The notes below the pieces were generated by a model. It saw only the letters and a list, made by a program, of their open reading frames with translations, had not been told where the DNA came from and did no database searches. Of a stretch of 64,000 bases of DNA, positions 57,909 through 64,000 are shown piece by piece; within the stretch, counting starts at the first letter, position 1; the number at the start of each line of letters is the position of its first letter. The stretch is from Limonium bicolor (taxonomy: Eukaryota; Streptophyta; Magnoliopsida; Caryophyllales; Plumbaginaceae): the NCBI GenBank assembly GCA_023374045.1, contig CM041783.1, forward strand, positions 92,787,298 through 92,851,297. The letters are read 5' to 3'. Position numbers and translations under genes: made by a program.

Positions 57909-57909
57909 A
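57867..57909. repeat. (AT)n microsatellite
   Basis: Nearly pure AT dinucleotides with one CA interruption, about 43 bp. Confidence 0.9.
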
Positions 57910-58119
57910 AGGGAATAAATAGTAACTTGGGTTAAATCAAGGGATTGAATTAATCTCCATTTATATTAATATATAATGTGGTAGTTAATATACTTAATTG
58001 AAACTAAGGTAAATACTTTATTTTGTAAACCATATATTGGATGAGGATATGTGTAAAAGTTAATAGGGATAATTAAATACATAAAACTACACAAAGAATG
58101 TCTTGAATAAATCCCAATA

Positions 58120-58146
58120 CACACACACACTATATATATATATAAA
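58120..58146. repeat. CA/TA compound microsatellite
   Basis: Short (AC)n run followed by (TA)n. Confidence 0.8.
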
Positions 58147-58491
58147 TACATTAACAATAAATAAAGAAATGACATACCTTATAGAAAATAGAATAAGAGG
58201 AAAATATTAGAGTAAAATTCATACGTAGCAATTAATATTAAATGTTAATATCAATTAGTCAATTGTAACTTAAGAGTATATTCTCTGACGAGTAATTTAA
58301 ACAAAAAAAATTATTATGTAACATGTAATACCCATCATTACACGAAATATTACCACAAATTTAAATGGGGAAGCTTGAGAGGTTATTTAACAAACTAATT
58401 TAATTGTGAAAATTTAATTCCCTCTAATATTCTTTCATCTCCCCTCACTTATGTAACAAATAAATAAATACATAAATAAATATACTCATCA

Positions 58492-60891
58492 TGAAATACC
58501 CCAAACTAATAAAACATGGATTAAATATCTAATCACATTAATTAAGGCCTAAACATGCCTTAAAAGTCAACTGAGAACAACAGTGGTCAACACAAATCAA
58601 GATGTTGCACCCTTTGACTGTCTAGGGTAAATAAATACCCAAATGAACTTCTTAGGACCTAAAAATTTTTCCTAAGTTTATTAACATAATATTAAACATA
58701 TTATAATTGTTGGACAACACTCCAACACAAAGAACAAGCATTTACATGCTTCAAGGTCAAAAAGGACAAAAATGTGCTCTAAGAATACCTTAAAGTTCTA
58801 ATGACCTCTAAATGATATAAAATTGGATATCATGATCAAATATCATGTAAGGAACACAACAAAACCGTTGTCAAAGAAAACCAAGCTCAGAAACACTTGC
58901 GACACAAAATGTGCACTAAAACTCCTTAAAGCACATTTTTGTGTAATTGCCTTCTAAATTGGTTTTAAATGGGCTAAAAGGTTATAAATACCTTTAAATA
59001 TGATAAAATATCATATTATATCATATTAGGAATTTAATTCCAAGAATTTACAAATTTTTACAAATTTAATATTAAAATATTAATAAAACCCTAAAGTGGG
59101 GCCCGTTTGGGTCAACATTGACTAAGTTGGTCAATGTTGACCATTGACCACGAATTGGACTACATAAAATCGGTGGAATAAGTCTCTTAACAGATCAAGA
59201 GACAAGTCCCATGTGACAATTAAATAAACCTCATTACTTTTACATAAAATAAAGAAAAGGCATACTTTAACATATTAAACTTAAAGTTGTCTACCATTTG
59301 CTTACCCCATGTGAAGAGCCAGCCGATTTTGGAGCCTCTCTTCCTCCTTGTTACACGGTGTTCCAAGCAAGAACAAGACAAGAGTGGTGAGTCACCTATT
59401 CATTAATTGATTAAAGTAACATTAACATTTCATTATTGAATCAAATAAGCACAAATAATTCACCCACCTTTCCTATCATGGCCGGCTGCCTCCTTGCTTT
59501 GTCTCCACCGAATTAATCAACTACAATCAACCTTGATGAGTCATCAAGTCATTAAAATCATAAAAAATGCAAAAAATGACTTTAAGGTCAATTTAGGTCA
59601 TTCTTCCTCATTTGCTCCATTCAGCCGAGTTTACTCCTTGCTTTGAACTCTCTTTGGCTCCTCTCAACCGTAGGTAAGTGTCCAAGCTCCATTGATGAGA
59701 GCTCAAGCTCTAGGTAAGCTCTTAAGGCATAAAAATGCCCATTTTCTTCATCTTTCTTTCCTTTTTTCATTGATCTAGACTCCAACCTTTTTTATACATC
59801 TATTTAGAGTGATTTGGAGGTTAAAGGAAGAATAAATTTCGGCCATAACAAGATCTATGGAGAAAAGTTCAAGTCTTGACCATTTAAGGTAAAAATGTGC
59901 TCCAAGCACATATCTTTTCTTCCTTGTTGATTTCGGTTGTAAACCTTGGTTCCCTAGCCTTATTTTCTTCTCCTTTTCATGTGGATTCAGTTGGTATACC
60001 AAGATCTACAAGGAGTAGCTTGATCCAAGCCAAAAACACCATTTTTGGCATCTTAAACAAGGTAAATCGTAGCCATCTTCCAAGCTAATTACCCACGGTT
60101 TTATACCTTGTTTTTAAGAGTGTTTTGATACTCTTTCTTTACTGGAAAAATAGGGCCGAGACATATCTATAACAAGCTTGAGGATCTAAGGTAAAAATTC
60201 ATGATTTTCATGACTTAAATTACTTCTCATGGTTAGCTCATGTTTGGAGTTTAATCATGTCTTGTTTTCTACATGAAGACAAGTAAATCAAGCTGTGGAG
60301 AATTTCTCCTTAAGGTGGCGAACCAAACAAGGCTCTACCTAAGTTAAATCAAGGTATAACTCACTTAAAACCTTAACTTGATACATTAACACAAGTTTAA
60401 GCTTGTGTATATTAATTGTCGTAAGTGAATGAGTAAAATAATGTCATGTTTGACCTTTAAATGATTAAGGAATGGTTTAATAAATTTTATAACTAATTAA
60501 ACAAGCATAATTGTCAAATTTAAGACATTATGTGGAAGTTTCGTAATTAAATGGAAAATACATGGTGAGGCCGAGATCTATATGTATTTTTGGGACATTT
60601 ATGTGTAATTTATTTTGTGAGCAAATGTTTGTAATAAGGCCATGTACTGTAGGCCATTTTATTTATGCATTTACAAGCTTTTATTTAAGTTTAAGTGGTA
60701 GAAATGCATTACCGAAATGAGTAAGGGGTTAAAGTGTAATTAAATTAAATTTAGGGGCTTTATAAAAATAAGGCCAAAAATTTGAGGTTAAAAGGAGTTA
60801 AATGGTGATTTCTAGAAAGTATGGGTGCGAACCGTAATTATTAGGAATTGATGGTCATGGAAATATTAAGGAGGTCAACCTTGACCATATG
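58492..60891 (+). mobile_element. LTR J, same broad family as F and E, interrupted by LTR K
   Basis: Starts TGAAATACCCCAAACTAATA, sharing the first 15 bases with F and E. It runs without a matching TGTTACA end up to 60891, where LTR K begins. It includes a dense palindromic W-box cluster at 59110-59152 and no hairpin array. It could be a solo LTR or part of a full element continuing outside the window. Confidence 0.6.
59110..59152. repeat. Cluster of five W-box-like words in LTR J
   Basis: GGTCAAC, TTGACTA, GGTCAATG, TTGACC and TTGACC in about 43 bp, on both strands. Confidence 0.65.
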
Positions 60892-63800
60892 TGTAACACC
60901 CCTACTACGCACTTAACACTACTTGAAATCGCAGCGGAATTTAGACAACTAAACAGTAACTAAACGAATGGTGCTACAACGCCGTCAACCACCCACGTGG
61001 TTAACAAGGCTGAATAAATACAAGTGTACCGGTCTGATGATCAGACTCCCGAGCATAGAACTAATAACCATATATATACATTAGCAAAATACCGAGTGTT
61101 TACATACATCCATCACTGTGAAACATCACCGTAAACCATCACTGTAAACCGTTCATAACCAAATACATAACGCCACGGGAGCACAGGCGCATCCCGGGCC
61201 AACATCCAAAAGTAATCAAAAGTAAACCTGCAACCTAGAATCTAAAGCCATTCCGCTTCTTCGATCCTCATCTGCAGTAAAAGAAATATGGAGCCCCCGA
61301 GGGGGTCAGCAACCCTTGGCTGGTATGGTTAACGCGCAGCCCATCGGCTACCGGGATGCGCGCAAACTAATTGTCATGATGACATGGCATTCATTTTAAG
61401 ACACACAGCTTATACATATATAACATAACATGGGTATTGCACACAACATCACACACATCACACAAGAACAATTCCTTTTAGGAAGAGAACCAACACAGTT
61501 AGTCCCCATTGAGAGCCTAGAGAATGTTGCCATGCTCATACTAAGCTCGTTACATAACTCGTTACCGTCTTGTTAGATTGAACGAATAACTTAACACAAG
61601 GTGCCTCGGATATAGTGATCCAAGCCCACCGAAATAACACATAGTATGCCCCTATGGCCCGACGTGAGTCAGTAAAATAGCCTTGGTTAAGCTAAAGGGA
61701 AGGTTGGAAACCAAATTGGAAAACAACCATAACATACAAAGAGAATCAAACCGGTTATGACATCGACTCCCATACTCACACGCGTGGCCGGAACAGACCG
61801 GACTCCTCACTTCCCCCATTAGCACTTGTCAGCAGTTCATTATTGAACACAATACACAAATCACAATAATAGGTCAAGTTTTGTTAGACACACACAAGGG
61901 AAGAGAGAGTCATACTTAACAACATAATAATATTTAACAACTGTAAACTCTTTACATGGTTTAATCTTACAAAGTCATAAACACACAGAAAAACAAGCAA
62001 CACACAAGCCGGTGTAAACCGGTAGGCAACAGACTGCAAGAAAACCATACCTTGGTCCTTGCCTCGATTGATTTCCTCCGTAGGTCACTCCTATACACGA
62101 TTAATAACGTCGGTTATTTATTTATTTAACTCCAACTTATTAAATGTTTAACACGATTGTATGACATGTTTTTAATGTCTAACTTACCCTAGGTTACCTC
62201 ATTTTACCCCTTAAGGTTAACTACATAAGTCACATTCTTTGTTTATTATTTTTTTTATAAGTTTTGGTCTGTCCGACCCACCGTCCGACCCACAACTGGG
62301 TCGGACCCTTCCAGTGGTTTTCGGGTCTGAAGAAAAAACTTACCTTGTCCAACCCATGTCCGACCCACCCTTCTGGGTCGGACCATTCCAGAGAATTTTA
62401 TCGACCTTTGAACATACATGTCCGACCCATGTCCGACTCACTCGACTGGGTCGGACCATTACAAAACTCTTACCGCCTTACAAAACACGCCCGTCCGACC
62501 CACTTCCGACTCACTCGACTGGGTCGGACCATTCCAGAACATTTTCCGTCCTTCAAAACATGACCGTCCGACCCATGTCCGACCCAAGTCCTCTGGGTCG
62601 GACCGTTCCAGAACAATTTCCTGTCGTCTAACAGAGGCTGTCCGACCCAAACTTGGGTCGGACCCCTGGGTCGGACGCCATCTAAACTTGCCCAAACTTT
62701 GTCAAATCTTCACCAAACTTCTCCTAAAGCCTCTTAGTGTTTCCTAACAACATTTGGTACACTTATGTCCACATACAACATCCATGAAACTCATTATCTA
62801 TCACCTTAAACACTTACTCATTTCATACCGAAATTCCTAACACTTATGTTATTTCCTCCTTAGTTTTCCAAGTGATGTTTCATACCTATGATAGCTACTA
62901 TCCCCAAAATGCTTTCTCCTCATTTCAACATCATCTCCCAAGCATCATTTCTTACCATCTAAACCCTAGTTGATGTCTAAGTCCCTTTGTTTACCTAGAA
63001 CACCTTAAGACATTATTTCTCCTCTTGTAAAGTACTTAAGCATTTCCAACATTTCTAGTTCACCAAGCCTTATATAAACACTTAGAACTTCTTGCTTCTC
63101 TACCTAAATTTTGACATGGATTCTCCTAGAACATTACTAAGCCAAAACACATTGTTTTCTCTCCATCAGTACACAAGAACACCTAAATTCACCAAGAACA
63201 CTCTCACACACAAAGTTTCACCAATTTACACTACATCACAATATTGTGCATAATTAAATTGCATGGCACTTAGGCCCTTAAAATGCATGGCTCTTAGGCC
63301 CTTAAAGTGCATAACTCTTAAACACTGAATTTCCATAATATATGCCTTTGACCTGCGAATACATACAGCAAGACATATGTTCTTTTACTAGTCTCCTTGA
63401 GAACATTTCACTAGGTCATTTACCATTTGCTCTTTAGGTAGTTTTAACAAGCATTATAAGCTCATTTCTCCTAAGGCATTAAACTACATTAGGTTAGTAT
63501 TTTTACCTTTTTTCCACATAACTTCTTTCTTGTTTCCTTAGTAAACCGGTAAGGTATTTGATTCCTTGTCAACTACTAAACAATATACAAACATTGAAAT
63601 GAGTATACAAGCTCCAAGCTTAAATCATTGTAAACCCTAGTTTTACATTGTTTCAAAAACATTAATGTAGTTGTTTTACCTTGGTCTTTGAAGAGAGTTT
63701 GAATATCTATGAAGAGAGGACACCACCTAGTCCTTGAAAGGTTGGAATGAAGCTAAAACAAAGCCATATAAAGAGCACCTTCAATGGGTATTTTCGGTCA

Positions 63801-64000
63801 ACAACAAAACATGGAGGAAATGAAGTTTATATTGAGATTCCTTACCTAGAAGCAAAGGAGAGTAATAATATGTAGAAATACAAGCTCAAGCTCCTTCAAT
63901 GGTGGAACTCCATGGCACCGAAATGGTGGTCTTGAAGTTTTGAGAAGATAGGAATGGAGAGCTTGATGAGACTAAGAGAATGGTGGTGTTTGTTTTTGAT
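60892..64000 (-). mobile_element. LTR K, related to the element E LTR, continues beyond the window
   Basis: Minus-strand LTR end TGTTACA at 60892 and homology to the E LTR along its length (for example ACAAGCCGGTGTAA near 62007, TATTTCCTCCTTAG near 62849 and CTTAGGCCCTTAAA near 63268). No primer site adjoins it on the left, so it is a solo LTR or the 3' LTR of an element extending right. ATATG at 60887-60891 is the expected target-site duplication. Confidence 0.8.
62271..62676 (-). repeat. GTCCGACCCA/TGGGTCGGAC hairpin array in LTR K
   Basis: About six units. Each has one or two GTCCGACCCA-type words and, after a loop of up to about 15 bases, TGGGTCGGAC. Spacers of about 45 bp between units are alike (CATTCCAGAACATTTTCC). 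It lies where the E LTR has its GTCCGAAC array. Confidence 0.9.

Larger units (their letters stand above)
57145..58491. other. Unassigned AT-rich stretch
   Basis: No gene or domain is recognised. It holds an AT microsatellite (about 57867-57909) and a CA/TA repeat (about 58120-58145). It could be a decayed element or older intergenic sequence. The five bases AATTA at 57145-57149 are the expected right target-site duplication of element E. Confidence 0.5.

Noticed and set aside
59460..60360. Host gene with introns in the stretch containing many AGGTAAAA-like splice-donor words
   Set aside because: No protein domain or consistent frame emerges; similar words occur in solo LTR F near 37050-37230, so they are features of this LTR group.
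62239..62631. 130-codon open frame with repeated RPTHVR-like blocks
   Set aside because: It is a translation of the GTCCGACCCA/TGGGTCGGAC array; several frames are open there.

Overview
The window is plant nuclear DNA made almost entirely of LTR retrotransposons. I find no host protein-coding gene, rRNA, tRNA or CRISPR array. The families point to a repeat-rich angiosperm, probably a eudicot: Ty3/Gypsy elements with a tRNA-Asp primer site (Athila-like), with a tRNA-Arg primer site (Tat/Ogre-like) and with an initiator-Met primer site plus multi-kilobase LTRs (probably Tekay/Del-like), and one Ty1/Copia element. The species cannot be told from the sequence.

Layout. I name the elements A to J. 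A (1-7525, +) is an Athila-like element whose 5' LTR is cut by the window edge; it carries gag and a protease-like region but no reverse transcriptase or integrase. A sits inside B (7526-13567, -), a decayed Athila-like element with gag, protease, RT and RNase H; B's integrase and 3' LTR must lie left of the window. B sits in the non-coding internal region of G (13568-31812, -), a Tat/Ogre-like element whose single visible LTR is about 6.6 kb once insertions are removed. G also holds a solo LTR H (16390-17985, TSD ACCAC) and, inside its LTR, the Copia element C (21893-28525, TSD CATTC). C's pol is split by solo LTR I (25389-26898, TSD ACGTT).

G itself is inserted in the 3' LTR of E (31813-57144, -), a large non-coding element with 4.6-kb LTRs. 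E's interior is split by solo LTR F (36119-47796, TSD ATTAC), which in turn is split by D (38364-47156, -), a non-coding Tat/Ogre-like LARD with tandem repeats. Right of E are an unassigned AT-rich stretch (57145-58491), an LTR J of the same broad family as E (58492-60891, +), and another LTR K (60892 to the window end, -) that interrupts J. Thus 1-57144 is one nested stack at least four insertions deep.

How the parts work together. C is the most complete element: gag, protease, integrase, RT and RNase H are all recognisable and its LTRs differ at 3 of 235 positions, but a frameshift, a nonsense codon and the inserted solo LTR make it inactive. A, D, E and probably G lack some or all coding capacity and would depend on proteins supplied in trans.

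Most notable signal. LTRs of at least seven elements in three lineages each contain a compact array of short CpG-rich inverted repeats (arms such as ACCGCC/GGCGGT, TGCCGG/CCGGCA, GTCCGAAC/GTTCGGAC, GTCCGTGG/CCACGGAC, GTCCGACCCA/TGGGTCGGAC). A 45-46 nt unit is almost identical between B (Athila-like) and E (initiator-Met lineage), and lies in opposite orientation relative to the two elements. In E and K the array sits at the same place in related LTRs but with a different arm sequence. I regard this as the best candidate for an undescribed structure. A second strong signal is a block of about 30 W-box-like RGTCAA hexamers in the LTR of G.
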